From assembly GCA_037043455.1 (NCBI GenBank), contig JAWPHD010011413.1:20205-84204 (forward strand): 64,000 nt of DNA. Direction: 5' to 3'. Of this stretch, positions 33,994-45,573 are shown one piece after another. The stretch is from Cyrtodaria siliqua (Eukaryota > Mollusca > Bivalvia > Adapedonta > Hiatellidae). Both the position numbers and the translations under genes were made by a program. Below the pieces are notes generated by a model. That model did no database searches. It was not told where the DNA came from and saw nothing but the letters and a program-made list of their open reading frames with translations. Position 1 is the first letter of the stretch; every line of letters begins with the position of its first letter.

Positions 33994-35926
33994 AACAAGA
34001 GGCCCGTGGTCGCTCTACTGGCTAACATGGCTCTTATAACATCAATGAAGCGAGTGACTGCAATTATTTATTTTTTTTGAAAGTTTTGAGCAAAATACAG
34101 CATTTTTAACTAAATCAAGGGCCAAAACTAAAACATCTGGTAAAGTTTGGTAAAGATCGGATAAAAAAAGAAGGCCCTATCGTCTTAGGGATGTTGGCTG
34201 GGCATGTTTTGACATCTTCAAGTCTAAACATTTTATTTTTTAAATCATAGTTTTATTTGACAACAGAATTGTTTCATTCTTTTCATTCTAGTATATATGG
34301 ATATAATGTAGGATTTAAGATGGTAACATACCAAATTTTAAGCACATTTTTTTTTTTACATATTTTTTCCGTCATTTGTGATCATTTTTGTTGTCAATAA
34401 AATAGGGGGTATTGGTAGCTCTGAGTAGATTTTATCCTTTTGCTATAGAAAAAATCAGATTTTTGTTTTTCAGTAGTGGAATACATATATAAAAGTAGAT
34501 ACTGAACTAATTTTATTTTCGATCTCTATGTCAGTATTGTGTGTACAGTGTTTTACATTGAAAATGTCAAATTAACTCCAAAATGGGTGTAATTTAAAGA
34601 ATTTTTAATAAAAAATCATTAGAAGCCTGGTGACATATATTTTTTTACTTGTTTTGAAAGAAATGTCATAGGACCTTGACATATACAAGTTTTAAAAAAA
34701 GTTAATCATTAGAACATAATTTTTTTATCTTGAATTAATTTTTCAGTTAAAACAAATGTGAGTGGGTTCGGTCCATATATGTTTGCTTTTTAAAGTAAAA
34801 AGACGAATGAGGATTACAATTGTTTTTGTATGATTTGAAAGATATGTATATATGCAATCGAAAATTAATTGTTGTTTTTCAATAAACTTAATGTTATGAA
34901 AACAATTGTGAAAATGTTCAATGACTATATTTTTCCTCTTTTTAGTGAAATTTTGAAGTTAGAAATATGTGCCTTCTTCAATGACGTCTAGTGGGAAAAA
35001 AGTGTGGTGACCTAGCCTTTTTTGATAATTTTGGATCTAAATTATACCAAAGAAGCTTTAAATATGAATTTAAAAAAAATCTCAGCACTACGTCCTTCCA
35101 CAGCCAACCTCCTTAACGAAGTAAAATATAGCATTTTTAACAAAATCAAGGCCATAACACCGCTGTTACAAGTCCGATATGGCTGGTTTTCGAACTCGTC
35201 CGAGCTTGTAATGATAGTAACAATCTGTTAAAGTTTGGTAAAGATAAAACGAAAAATGAAGGCCCTATCGTCTTAACGAGGCAAAATAAAGCATTTTTTA
35301 CTAAATCAAGGGCCATAACTCCGTTATTATTGGTCCGATCTCACTGGTTTTCGAATTCGTTCGAGCTTTCATAACACCGCTGTTACAAGTCCGATATGGC
35401 TGGTTTTCGAACTCGTCCGAGCTTGTAATGATAGTTACAATGTCGTAAAGTTTGGTAAAGGTCGTTGAAAAAAGAAGGCCCTGTCATCTTAACGAGGCAA
35501 AATCTAGCATTTTCAACTAACTCAAGAGCCATAACTCAGTTGTTACTGGTCCGATATGGCTGCTTTGTGAATTTGTTCGAGCTTTCATTGACATGATTAA
35601 CAATCTGGTAAAGTTTGGTAAAGATCAGATGAAAAGTAAAGTCCATATTGTCTTAACGAGGCAAAATATAGCATTTTTAACTAAATCAAGAGCCATAACT
35701 CCGCTGTTACTGGTCAGATCTGGCTGGTTTTCGAACTTGTCCGAGCTTTCATTGATATTAACAATCTGGTAAGGCTTGGTAAAGATCAGATGAAAAATGA
35801 AGGCCATATCGTCTTAACGACACAAAAGTTAACGACGGACGAACGGACGTACGGTAGACAACTCGCCATCCCATAAGCTCTGCCGGCCAAGAGCTCTGCT
35901 GGCCCTTGGCCAGTAGAGCGATAAAA
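33994..35926 (+). mobile_element. hairpin-ended element with ~155-bp core, copy 2
   Basis: Starts AACAAGAGGCCCGTGGTCGC, then CTCTACTGGCTAACATGGCT and ATCAATGAAGCGAGTGACTG. The core repeats lie at 35,117-35,815 (about 4.5 copies, on the opposite strand to copy 1), followed by the GGACGAACGGACGTACGG stretch. It ends with the hairpin GCTCTGCTGGCC-CTT-GGCCAGTAGAGC at 35,893-35,919. A 924-bp TTAA element is inserted in the first core repeat. No protein is encoded. Confidence 0.8.
34189..35112. mobile_element. TTAA-type inverted-repeat element (924 bp) inside the core repeat
   Basis: The left end GGATGTTGGCTG and the right end CAGCCAACCTCC are reverse complements with one mismatch. The right flank is TTAA (35,113-35,116) and the left flank is TTAG (34,185-34,188), best read as TTAA with one later change. 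The interrupted host phrase CTATCGTCTTAACGAGGCAA is intact in neighbouring core repeats (for example near 35,268), which gives the empty site. The interior is AT-rich and lacks a transposase. The TTAA target is typical of piggyBac and of some Sola elements. Confidence 0.75.
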
Positions 35927-36064
35927 CAAAACAAAAGTTTCTAATGAAGAAAACCATAGAGTGTAAAAGAACAATAATTTAAGGTAGAGTTGGTTCTTGC
36001 ACTATGTACTTTTCTTTCACATATCATTTTTAAGTTTCATTACATTTGGCTCAAAGCGTCTCCG

Positions 36065-36318
36065 TGGCCGAATGGTTGACGACGTTGCGTTAAACCTTCT
36101 ACTCTCACCGCTGTGGGTTCGCATCCCACTGGGAGCTCGACTTGTAAGTAGGAAGTGTCGATTCTTATGAATGGTGGTAGGTGTAAAGTACTGGTTCTAC
36201 CTAGGAAAAATGGGTGATCTGCCTCCACCACAAAAAATTTCGACCGTCATATATAACCTTACATGTGTTGAAAATGACGGAAAACACCATATAAACATAG
36301 ATCTACATCCATGAAACA
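36065..36318 (+). mobile_element. tRNA-Ser/Leu-like SINE with 13-bp target duplication
   Basis: ACATTTGGCTCAA at 36,052-36,064 and 36,319-36,331 flanks the insert. The head has box A GTGGCCGAATGG and box B GGGTTCGCATCCC. The T-arm pairs perfectly (GTGGG / CCCAC), and the acceptor strands GTCTCCG and TGGGAGC pair at six of seven positions if wobbles are allowed. About 170 bp of body follow, then an AT-rich end. The class II-type D-arm and the long gap before the T-arm suggest an origin from a serine or leucine tRNA. It is a third SINE family, unlike those at 6.9 and 8.7 kb. Confidence 0.9.
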
Positions 36319-36331
36319 ACATTTGGCTCAA

Positions 36332-36839
36332 TGGTTTCCGGACTAGAATTCGCGAAAAAAAATAGTGTAAAAGTGGGATAATTCTGTCATTAAGTTAGTA
36401 GGCAAAGTTATGGTTGCTGCGTTCCCAATCGCGTCCTTTATCATTGCACCAAGTTTTATTTAATTCGACTCAGTGGATGGACGGACGGAACGACAAAGCG
36501 GCTCCCCGATCTTCGTTTTAGTGAGCATAACGAACTCATCACATACATATGAGTTGAAAAATAGGGACTTGATCAGTATCGTCATTTATCTCGGCAATTT
36601 CTGGCCTTTAATTAAACTATAAGTATGTATAATGCATGGTACTCAATGTTAAAGCATACCAAATAAGAGTGGCAAATTGACAAAATATACGCCCGGCATA
36701 CGTGTAAATCAATTTTATATAACCTTGTATAACTTATTTAATATGCTCTTTTTGTATTTCTAGTTATGTACTTTGATGGCCAAGACAATAAGTTGGAAAA
36801 GTCATCAAGATTAGATTACTGAGAGGACATTGCAAAAAC
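36332..36839. other. unannotated stretch
   Basis: No gene or clear repeat; a GGATGGACGGACGG phrase near 36,473 resembles the stretch next to the 3' hairpins of the surrounding elements. Confidence 0.45.
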
Positions 36840-37530
36840 TATTCATTTTTAAAAAATCAAAGGGTCACAACTCCGGCATTATAGGTGAGATCTGGCTGGT
36901 TATCAAACTTGGCCGAGATATTACGACTATACACATTGCCTCCAGGTTTTATCAATATTGAATTATAAATGTCAAAGGTATTGAGCAGACACCGCAAAAA
37001 TCATCAAATTTCAAAAATCGAAGAGCCATAACTCACGGCATTATAAGTGCTGGTCATCGAACTTGGTCTAGATATTATGACCATTACAAAGTCCCCAAGG
37101 TTCAATACTATTGAACTATAAATATTAAATAATTGAGCGGAAACTGCAAAAATTCCTATAACTCTAACTTAGATGTGCGATCTGGCTGTTTATTAAACGT
37201 GGCCCAGATATTATGTCCATAAACGCTGTCCTAAAGTTTTATCAAGATAGGATGATAATGATAAAGTCGTCAATTTTCAAATATCTAAGCGACATAACTC
37301 ATAAGGCGTTAAAGGATTATTATAGCTGGTTATCAAACTTGGCCGAAATATTGTGCCCATTTACATTATCGTAAAGTTTCATCAATATTGGATTATAAAT
37401 ATTGAAGTTATTGAGCGGAAACCGCAAACATCGTCAAATTTCAGCAATAAAAGGACCATGACTCCGGTGCGACCTGGATGGTTATCGACCTTGACCGAAT
37501 ATTGTGGTTATAAACATTGTCCCCAAATAT
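36840..37530. repeat. ~145-bp tandem repeat, five degenerate copies
   Basis: Copies centre on GGCTGGTTATCAAACTTGGC at about 36,893, 37,050, 37,180, 37,325 and 37,470, each followed by ATATTATGNCCAT and AAGTTT.ATCAATATTG. Phrasing such as CCATAACTC..GATCTGGCTGGTT..CGAACTTGG is shared with the 155-bp core, so the two core types are probably related by descent. Confidence 0.8.
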
Positions 37531-37755
37531 AAAGTCAATCCATATGGGCGTTCTCTTTTAAATGAACGGAAACCAATCCTTCCACCCGCCCGCCCCCCGC
37601 TCTGCTTGACATATGACCCGTTTTTTTCCCTGTGGGGGAAAAATCGCATAACGCATAGATACTATTTTTTTTAATATTCAGGCCTTTACATTTATCTTGT
37701 GACTTTCCTAGCCAAAAATGTAGATATTTGACGTACATATGCGAATTAATAAACA

Positions 37756-39775
37756 AAACAAGAGGCCTGTGGACGCTGTACTGGCTAACATGGCCCTTAT
37801 AACATCAAAGAAGCGAGCGACTATCGTCTTAACGAGGCAAAATATAGCATTTTTAACTAAATCAATAGCCACAACTCTGCTGTTACTGGTCCGATCTTGC
37901 TCGTTTTCGAACTTGGCTAGTAGAGCTAATACAATTTAAAAAAATATATATAATAATAAATTAATAAAAAAAAAATATAGAAAAAAAAAAAAATCTGCTT
38001 AAGTTTGGTAAAGATCAGATGAACAAGAGGCCCAAGAGGGCCTGTAGACGCTCTACTGTGTAAAGATGTCATATTTAGCCTTTTCCTATATACAATTTGG
38101 GTCGCCACGGCGGCCATTTTGATTATCGCAAGAAAACAAAAAACACAAACTTAATAGACGCCAACCATTGTGATAAAGTTTCAACAAAATCCTTCAAAAG
38201 GTTTCAGAGAAGATTTCACATTTAACCTTTTCCTATATAACTCTATTTAAACCTTGGGTCACCATGGTAACCATTTTGATTATTCGATGATAACGAAAAA
38301 CATAAATTTGATAGAGGCCAACCCAAGGAACATGGAATGGATTAAGTGGTTTCGGAGGAGATGTCGTTTGAAATTTCCTTAAATTTGACTTAGTTTTAGC
38401 CATGGTGGCCATGTTGGACAACTGGCGGCTGCGAAAAACACAGATCTGAGGCGCACTATCCCAAAGATATTTGTGATAAAGTTTCAACAAAATCCTTCAA
38501 GAGGTTTTAGAGAAAATGTCATTTTTAACGTTTCTCTGTAACTCTATGTAAACTTTGGGTACCTGTGGCGGCCATTTTGATTATTCGACGATATCGAAAA
38601 ACAGAACTTGATAGAGGTCAACCCAAGGAACATGTTTATGATATTTCACAAAAATGGAATAAGTGGTTTCGGAGGAGATGCCGTTTGAAATTTCCTTAAA
38701 CTTGACCTAATTGTAGCCATGGTGGCCATCTTGGATGACTGCCGGCCGCGAAAAACACAAATCTGAGGGGGACTATCCTAAAGATCATTGTAATGAAGTT
38801 TCATCAAAATCCTTCAAGCGGTTTCAAAATAGATGTCATTTTTAGCCTTTTCCTATATAACTCTATGTAAACTTTGGGTTGGCGTGGTGGCCATTTTCAT
38901 TATTCGACAATAACGAAACACACAAACTTGATAGAGGCCAAACCAAGAAACATGTTTATGATATTTCACAAGAATGTTGTTTGAAATTTCCTTATATTTG
39001 ACTTAGTTTTAGACATGGCGGCCATCTTGGATGACTGGCAGCTGCGAAAAACACAAATCTGAGAGGGACTATCCCAAATATCATGATGATTAAGTTTCAT
39101 CAAAACCCTTCAAGCAGTGTCAGAGAAAATGTCACTTTTAACCTTTTCCTATATAACTCTATGTAAACTTTGGGTTGCTGTGGTGGCCATTTTGATTATT
39201 CGACGATAACGAAAAACACAAACTTGATAGAGGCCAACCCAAGGAACATGTATATGATATTTCACAAGAATGGAATAAGTAATTTTGGAGATGTCGTTTG
39301 AAATTTCCTTAAATTTGACCTAGTTTTAGCCATGGTGGCCATCTTGGATGACTGGCGGCCATGAAAAACAAAAATCTGAGAGGAGCCCTCCCAAGTAACA
39401 TGGTGATGAAGTTTCATTAAAATCCTTCAAGCGGTTTCAGAGGAAATGTTGATTTTATAAAATTGCTAACAGACAGACGGACGGACGACGGACGAAAAGT
39501 GATCGCATAAGCTCGCCTGGCCTTTAGCCAGTAGAGCTACAAATGGAGGCCCTATCGTCTTAACGATGCAAAATATAGCATTTTTAACTAAATCAACGGT
39601 CCCATCTTGCTGGTTTTCGAACTTATCTGAGCTTTCATTGATATTAACAATCTGCTAAAGTTTGGTAAAGATCGGATGAAAAATGAAGGCACTATCGTCT
39701 TAACGAGGTAAAGGTTAACGGACAGACGGACGGACGACGGACAACAAGCTCTGCTGGCCCTTGACCAGTAGAGAT
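37756..39775 (+). mobile_element. hairpin-ended element, copy 3, split by a nested element
   Basis: Starts AACAAGAGGCCTGTGGACGC, with the same CTGGCTAACATGGCCCTTAT module as copy 2. It has one core repeat and an A/T-rich interruption (37,931-37,995). It resumes after the nested copy at 39,540 with ATGGAGGCCCTATCGTCTTA and another core repeat, and ends with hairpin GCTCTGCTGGCC...GACCAGTAGAG at 39,748-39,773. The split is visible because GATCAGATGAA on the left and AAATGGAGGCCC on the right rejoin into the normal core phrase. Confidence 0.7.
38024..39539 (+). mobile_element. nested hairpin-ended element with a different, ~300-bp core
   Basis: Starts CAAGAGGCCCAAGAGGGCCT, then GTAGACGCTCTACTG. 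The core is three to four ~300-bp repeats with GTAAACTTTGGGT (38,549, 38,868 and 39,167), GGTGGCCATTTTGATTATTC, ACTTGATAGAGGCCAACCCA and GATGAAGTTTCATCAAAATC. It ends GGACGGACGACGGACG ... and hairpin GCTCGCCTGGC / GCCAGTAGAGC at 39,511-39,537. It sits inside a core repeat of copy 3 without a target duplication that I can see beyond the A-run. Confidence 0.8.
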
Positions 39776-39778
39776 AAA

Positions 39779-40370
39779 AAACTGACCAATCAGTGACCAG
39801 AAATAAGACATACCAATACTTTCTGGTAGGTGATAAACTCGGTCTATCCTTGATGTTCAACCAAGTTTACTGTTAAAATTAAGATATATACAGTGTGATT
39901 ATTTTAAAACTCTACATATTTTTTATACACATTCATGCAAATTGATTCAATATATGTATCTTTTAAAATCAAAATATCGAAAATTATTGTCTTTTTACTC
40001 TGCCAAAGATTTTTATTTTACTATAGAACCTAAGGTTAACACAATTTTTATCACCTACTGATAATAAAATAAAATCTCAACATCTCTACAATGGAAAATT
40101 ATGAATATGAAGACCTTTAATGAACATGACAAAAATGAAAAATTGAACATGAATTCAGTTTCAGGGCAACTGTAGGAGAACAGAGGTACTACAAGACCAC
40201 CTGTAAGAGTCTATTAATCATCTCTTTCGATCATGTTACAGTAGTAAGCGATCAACACAGGACAAAAAAATAAAATAATAACCAGTATAACCCAAGTAAC
40301 CAGATTGAGTATTCATAGGAGTGGGTAGGAGGCCCCTCCACACACCCACACAAAATACAAAAATAATGAA
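39779..40370. other. unannotated AT-rich stretch
   Basis: No coding or repeat signal recognised. Confidence 0.5.
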
Positions 40371-41213
40371 ACAAGAGACCCAAGAGGGCCTGTTATGCTC
40401 TACTGGCTAATATGGCTCTTATAACATCAATGAAGCGAGTGACTATCGTCTTAAAGAGGCAACATATAGCATTTTTAACTAAATCAAGAGCCATAACTCC
40501 GCCGTTATAAAGTTTTGTAAAGATCAGATGAAAAATGAAGGCACTATCGCCATAAAAGGGCAAACTATAGCATTTTTAATGAAATCGAAGGCCATAACTC
40601 CGCTGTTACTAGTCCGCTCTGGCTTGTTTTCGAACTTGTCCGAGCTTTTATTGACTAACAATCTGGTAAAGTTTGGTAAAGATCGGATGAAAAATGAAGG
40701 TTCTATCGTCTTAACGAGGCAAAAGGTAGCATTTTTAATGAAGTCGAGGGCCATAACTCCGCTGTTACTATCCGCTCTGGCTTGTTTTCGAACTTGTCCG
40801 AGCTTTTATTGACTAACAATCTGGTAAAGTTTGGTAAAGATCGGATGAAAAATGAAGGCCCTATCGTCTTAACGAGGCAAAATGTAGCATTTTTGACTAA
40901 ATCAAGGGCCATAACTCCGCCGTTACTGGTCCAATTTTGCTGGTTTTCGAACTAACTTATCCGAGCTTTCATTGACATTAACAATCTGGTAAAGCTTGGT
41001 AAAGATCGGATGAAAAATGAAGGCCATATCGTCTTAACGAGGCAAAATATAGCATTTTTAACTGAATCGAGCCATAACTCCTCTGTCAATGGTCTGATCT
41101 GGTTGGTTTTCGGACTTATCCGAGCTTTTATTGACATTAACAATCTGGTAAAGTTTGGTAAATATTGGATGAAAAATTAAGGCCCTATCGTCTTAACGAT
41201 GCAAAATACAGTC
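40371..41213 (+). mobile_element. hairpin-ended element with ~155-bp core, copy 4, 3' truncated
   Basis: Starts ACAAGAGACCCAAGAGGGCC, with CTCTACTGGCTAATATGGCT and ATCAATGAAGCGAGTGACTA. Five core repeats follow (GGCCATAACTCCGC near 40,489, 40,591, 40,750, 40,908 and 41,070). The copy breaks off at TTAACGATGCAAAATACAG without the 3' hairpin. Two adjacent core repeats keep an in-frame 159-bp period, which explains the repetitive open frame on the minus strand. Confidence 0.75.
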
Positions 41214-41254
41214 AGTCTGGCGGGAGCCAAGTCGACAGAATGACAAAGATAAAG

Positions 41255-41319
41255 CGCCAAGACGACAAGTCGCTACGCGAAAAGATGACAAAGGGCCACA
41301 TTTATTTGTCGTCTTGGCG
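41255..41319. repeat. hairpin with perfect 14-bp arms
   Basis: CGCCAAGACGACAA (41,255-41,268) pairs with TTGTCGTCTTGGCG (41,306-41,319). A second inverted pair, ACGCGAAA / TTTCGCG, lies near 41,275 and 41,333. It immediately follows the truncated end of copy 4. Confidence 0.8.
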
Positions 41320-41488
41320 TGTGAAATCCGTCGTTTCGCGGGGCGAATTCTTGGCAATTCATAGAATTTAGAGTGATATTTTCAATTGTGATATCTTTTT
41401 CTAAAATGGCAACTTATTTCGAACCGGGTGCTGGAATAAATTCATAATCAGAGGGTTTATGCATTTTTTTTATCTAATTCTATCTAGC

Positions 41489-41867
41489 TTTAAACAAAAA
41501 TGGAACACTGATCTACAAGAAAATAGAGTATTATCAAGTTTGTATAGACATGTTAAAGATAATTTTGGATATGAAAATTAGCTGAATATTTCATGTACAA
41601 AAATATTACGTTTTTACTAAATTACATTTATCTTCACATAGCTTAAGAATTGAGACAGGTCTTTATGCAAGACATAGGATTTAAAGAAATGAAAGAGTTT
41701 GTCAAATATGTAATTCAACTGAAATTGAAGACGAATTTCACTTTGTTTTAATTTGTACACTTTATAATGATATTAGAATGAAATATATCAGAAAATATTA
41801 CATACAAAGGACAAATATTTTTAAATTTGTAACACTGCCACGATCAAGGAAGAATGTTTTTATGTAA
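41489..41867 (+). pseudogene. non-LTR retrotransposon ORF2 C-terminus, remnant
   Basis: Translation shows the C-terminal signature of a LINE reverse-transcriptase ORF: WNTDLQENRVLSSLYRHV, then (after a frame change near 41,600) HSLRIETGLYARHRI, RNERVCQICNSTEIEDEFHF and LICTLYNDIRMKYIRKYY. The C-x2-C ... EDEFHF ... C ... Y..R pattern is characteristic of this region. Stops at about 41,577 and 41,678 and a frameshift show it is dead. 5' truncation is typical of LINE copies. The clade is not determined. Confidence 0.75.
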
Positions 41868-41997
41868 ATATTTGTCAGAGGCATTTACTGTCAGATGTTC
41901 ACAATATACAGGTCAGATTGCTTAATTTAAACACGTAGTTATTACCAACTGACAAGTTTGTGAATTAAATCAATTATTTGCAAACATACATTCATTT

Positions 41998-42310
41998 CGT
42001 TTATTAAAAGATTTGTAAACAAAAATAGCCACGGTTCTAATTTCTTTTTGACATTCTGAGTTAATTAATAAAATAAGTTTCTGCATATTTGGCCTATTCC
42101 AATAGTATTTTTTTTATATATTTTTTCTAAACTCCGAGTATATAGGACATTCTAACATAACATAAAACTCGTCTTCTATGATATTACACAATTTACATTT
42201 TCTCTCATTTACTGGAATTCTATTAGGTTTATTTCAACGTCCTGCTTCTATTTCTAGTCTGTGCGAGGATACTCATAATACTGTCATGGCAATTCTAAAT
42301 TTTGATATAT
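41998..42310 (-). pseudogene. second LINE ORF2 C-terminus, opposite strand
   Basis: The minus-strand translation gives SSHRLEIEAGR, NRIPVNERKCKLCNIIEDEF, MLECPIYSEFRKNI, KKYYWNRPNMQKLI and VAIFVYKSFNKR, the same domain as at 41.5 kb. In-frame stops (after EAGR and after FRKNI) and one near 42,290 mark it as a pseudogene. The two remnants converge tail to tail with only ~130 bp between them. Confidence 0.75.
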
Positions 42311-44400
42311 TACAAATATTAAGATAATGTTGAAACTTGATAACACATATACAGTTATAAAAGCGTGCTCAGCTTGAATCAGCTAGTCTACTATTCCAAG
42401 TATGGATAAAGTTACATTTTCAATTGCATTTGTTTCAAAGAAATACGAAAACATAATCTAAAACTATATTATTATTCAAGAGCAAATGTTTAAACGCTTG
42501 AACAATAAATGAATAGTAAAAACACTATACTTTTAAGAAAACTTGAGTAACTTTATTGCCCATATATTACTTAAAGTAACAACATTCCCTGAACAAAAAC
42601 ATAAAGTTTAAATATTTTGTTACAATGTGGCATAAAGTTTAAAGATGATATTAGCAGTGAATTATCCCTAATTCACCGATATTAGTTAGCACAAATGACT
42701 ACGGTAAGTTCATAAATCTCGTCATCAGCGCGTTCACTGAACCATTTGACGAGGATAGCTGTAAATCACTATTTTGAATCAGAATTGTGCAATTAATATG
42801 CACATATAATGTAGATATAAATACAAAATACTTTATTTAGACGTATGCATTCGTACTGAAGCCTGTTTGTATATACCTATGATGTGTAACCTCATGTTGC
42901 CATTCATGCAATTGATTGAGTGAATAAAAGATAGATAAGAAACTTTACATTATTCATCAATAAGTAACAAATAAGTTTAGGATGCTAAGTTTGTCGTATC
43001 TGAATACAAATATCAGTGATACCATCTTAAAATATAAATCTACAGCAATTTAAACACTAACACAAGTGCATGAATAATAAGTATTAAGCCTGAAGGTTTT
43101 ACCTTAGTTCACATCAGTTTTAGTTTCAGCTTTATTCGGGCTCATACATGTATACAGGTTCATAGTTATTAACATTTAAATGGACAAACGCATCATCTAA
43201 ACATTTATATGACTTTGGTTTATTCACTATTGCGAATGTAGTAGACTTGTGCCACTCTTTTTTGCCATACCGTTACTTTAATTTCCGAAATATGTATAAT
43301 GTATCTCATTCTGCAATGTAACCTCATCAACTGACTGTCTGGAAACGGGACACATTATTGATTGTGTATCTATAGCATACTGTTTCTGATAACGTGCAGG
43401 AAAAACGCTTCACCTGTAATTTCTACGGCTTTATTACACGAAATATGGGTGTTGAAAATGAAGCAATAAAACGTTTGTTTTAAAATTTCTCTCCTTCTTT
43501 TCTTCTTTATTATTGTAATGTGTTAAACATACACTACTTTACGAAATAAAACAATAAATTCTCAATTGTTAAGGCATTGTTAGCCTTTAAATATCTGTGT
43601 AACTGAACCGGGAATTGTCGGAAACTGTCAAATTATGGAGAGAAAAAATGCCAATATTCAAGACTTAAACGTTTTTTTTCTTTTTTCCCAACATTTCTTT
43701 TAGTGATTATGAAAAAATGAACACATAGATAAGGCATATAGATCATTAAAACATCACAAACACCAACACACTCATCACATTTGCCATCCCGTTTCAAACG
43801 GGAAGTAACCGGGAAATCGACCGGGGAATAGTATCACCCGACTTAGACATGTGTTCAGTTGAGTTAGAACGATGCTAAAATAAATGAAGAGAGGTTCAAT
43901 TAATTGAGACACTTAATTTGGAATCCATGCCTTTTTTTCAAGTACCGAACAAGCGATTCCCAGGCAGGTCAAGTACGTCTTCAGATATGTTATATTTCAT
44001 GCGTACTTAAACAATAATTATAGTAATATGACAGTAAAAGTAGATATAAAAATCGAACAGAAAACGTAGCATTCAAGCAGATAGTTGATAAAAACAACAA
44101 CAACAGGAACAGCAAAGAACTACTTTAAAGATGAATAAAAAGCAAGAAAAGACATCACAAACATAAAAGTGTTGACAATCGGGCTACCGTACATAGGCAT
44201 CTCTCGAAACGACGAATTCCCGGGCGTGTTAACGTGCTTTTATTATATATGACAATACTAGTTTCTGTTCCTGTCGCAAGATCCTCTATTTAGGGCTGTC
44301 CCAGAAAAAAAAAACCCACTAGAGAAGCGTTGTTTTTTTACCCCCATCCTGTTTATTTTTTGGGAAGCTAACCTCTCCCACCTATGAAGGCAATTTGCAC
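42311..44400. other. unannotated AT-rich stretch
   Basis: About 2.1 kb with no recognisable gene, RNA or repeat. It may include 5' parts of the minus-strand LINE remnant too decayed to read. Confidence 0.5.
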
Positions 44401-44850
44401 AACAAGAGGTCAATGACCTTGAAGCTCTACTGTAGGTTTTGATAGCTAGATCAGCAATAGGAACTTTTTAATATGGAAATAGGACCAGCACTCTATGTAA
44501 ACAAAGATGGCTGCTGGTGACAATGTGAGGACTCAAGTGGAGACTACTTTTTCTTTCTCACAACAGTATTCTTGGCAATTTAATTTGCATGTGTGTGTGT
44601 GTTTGTAGTTCTAAGGATTATTTTTTTTCATAATATAGTTCCTCCGCCAATATACTCAGTACATTTGAAAAAGCAACACTTTTTTTTGTAATTTTTTGAA
44701 AAGTGAAAAAGCTAGAACAATGCAATTTCATATAGTATATATTTAATCATGATTTAATATATGGTCAAAATTGCATTGCCAACATCAAAATATTTCATAT
44801 GAAAATCAACGGTTCAATTACCCCTATCCAAATTAAAATAAACACTTTCA

Positions 44851-45033
44851 ATACCGAGTGTGCCACCACGAGCGTCTATTAAAGTTTAACATCTACGGTG
44901 CATAGACAGTATTTTGAATGAAATCACTTGCTGTGGCATACGCTGCCATTCGTCTTGTATCGCTACACGAAGTTCCTGCGGTGTGGTAGAGGGGTTTACG
45001 CGGGCATAAACACGTCGCTTCAAGCCATTTATT
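44851..45033 (-). pseudogene. Tc1-type transposase, C-terminal end
   Basis: The minus strand reads NGLKRRVYARVNPSTTPQEL, then RVAIQDEWQRMPQQVISFKI and LSMHRRC followed by a stop, then TLIDARGG and, after a one-base deletion, HTRY. The order matches the end of Tc1 transposases (EEW..IPQ..I...I.SM.RRC.A.I.ARGGHTRY, from memory of the family). One nonsense and one frameshift change are present. Confidence 0.85.
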
Positions 45034-45303
45034 GTGCGTCTGAAATGAAACAAATCATCAAAAAATCAAAAAAATCTAACATTTTCACTTTTTTTTTTAT
45101 TTATGACATTTATGCTGTTTTGCAGTTGTTACGTTTATTGGCCTACTTACAAACCAATTATGGCTGAATTAGAATGCATTCTACACAAAAAAGGTAACGC
45201 ACCACCATTCCAAATTTGAAAATAAGGCAATTTTATTTTTAATAATTTGAAAAAAGTGACAATGCGTATTGGTTATAGTGGATGAAAACACATACTCATG
45301 AGT

Positions 45304-45573
45304 ACCAATCGTGTGTCTGGCTGTATCAGAAGCTGGCAGGAATCTGTTTCTGAGATGTGACACCCTCAGTCTGATGTCCTGACTGGAGGTAGTTACTCGC
45401 TGCCTGCCAGGTTTAGGACGGTCCCTGACAGTGCCCGTCTGTTGGTAGCGTGTCTGTAGCCTAGATATAGTTGAGCCATGGCAGCCAAGTCGTCTCGCTA
45501 CCTCTGTTTTAGTGACACCAACAGCCATCATCCCAATAGCCTGATTTCGCACATGTTCAGCTAAACGTAGCAT
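45304..45573 (-). pseudogene. Tc1-type transposase, N-terminal DNA-binding part
   Basis: About 90 codons from an ATG at 45,573. A first helix-turn-helix is seen in RNQAIGMMAVGVTKTEVARR, with GCHGSTISRLQTRYQQTGTV, then a GRPR-like hook (RPKPGRQRVTT) and the start of the second half (IRLRVSHLRNRFLPASDTAR). After HTIG similarity stops and the frame continues into unrelated AT-rich sequence to 45,181. It could still bind transposon ends but cannot catalyse, because the DDE domain is gone. Confidence 0.85.

Noticed and set aside
14352..41143. Repetitive open frames of the type SSDKFENKPERTSNSGVMAL in the 155-bp cores
   Set aside because: The repeat length varies between about 155 and 162 bp, so frames are not kept between copies; only two adjacent copies at 40.6 kb keep a multiple of three by chance.
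44589..44650. Tail of the 8.7-kb SINE family interrupted by the Tc1 element
   Set aside because: The left side resembles the SINE tail (GTGTGTGT...TTCTAAGGATTAT), but the sequence after the Tc1 right end does not continue the SINE body, so the nesting is not supported.
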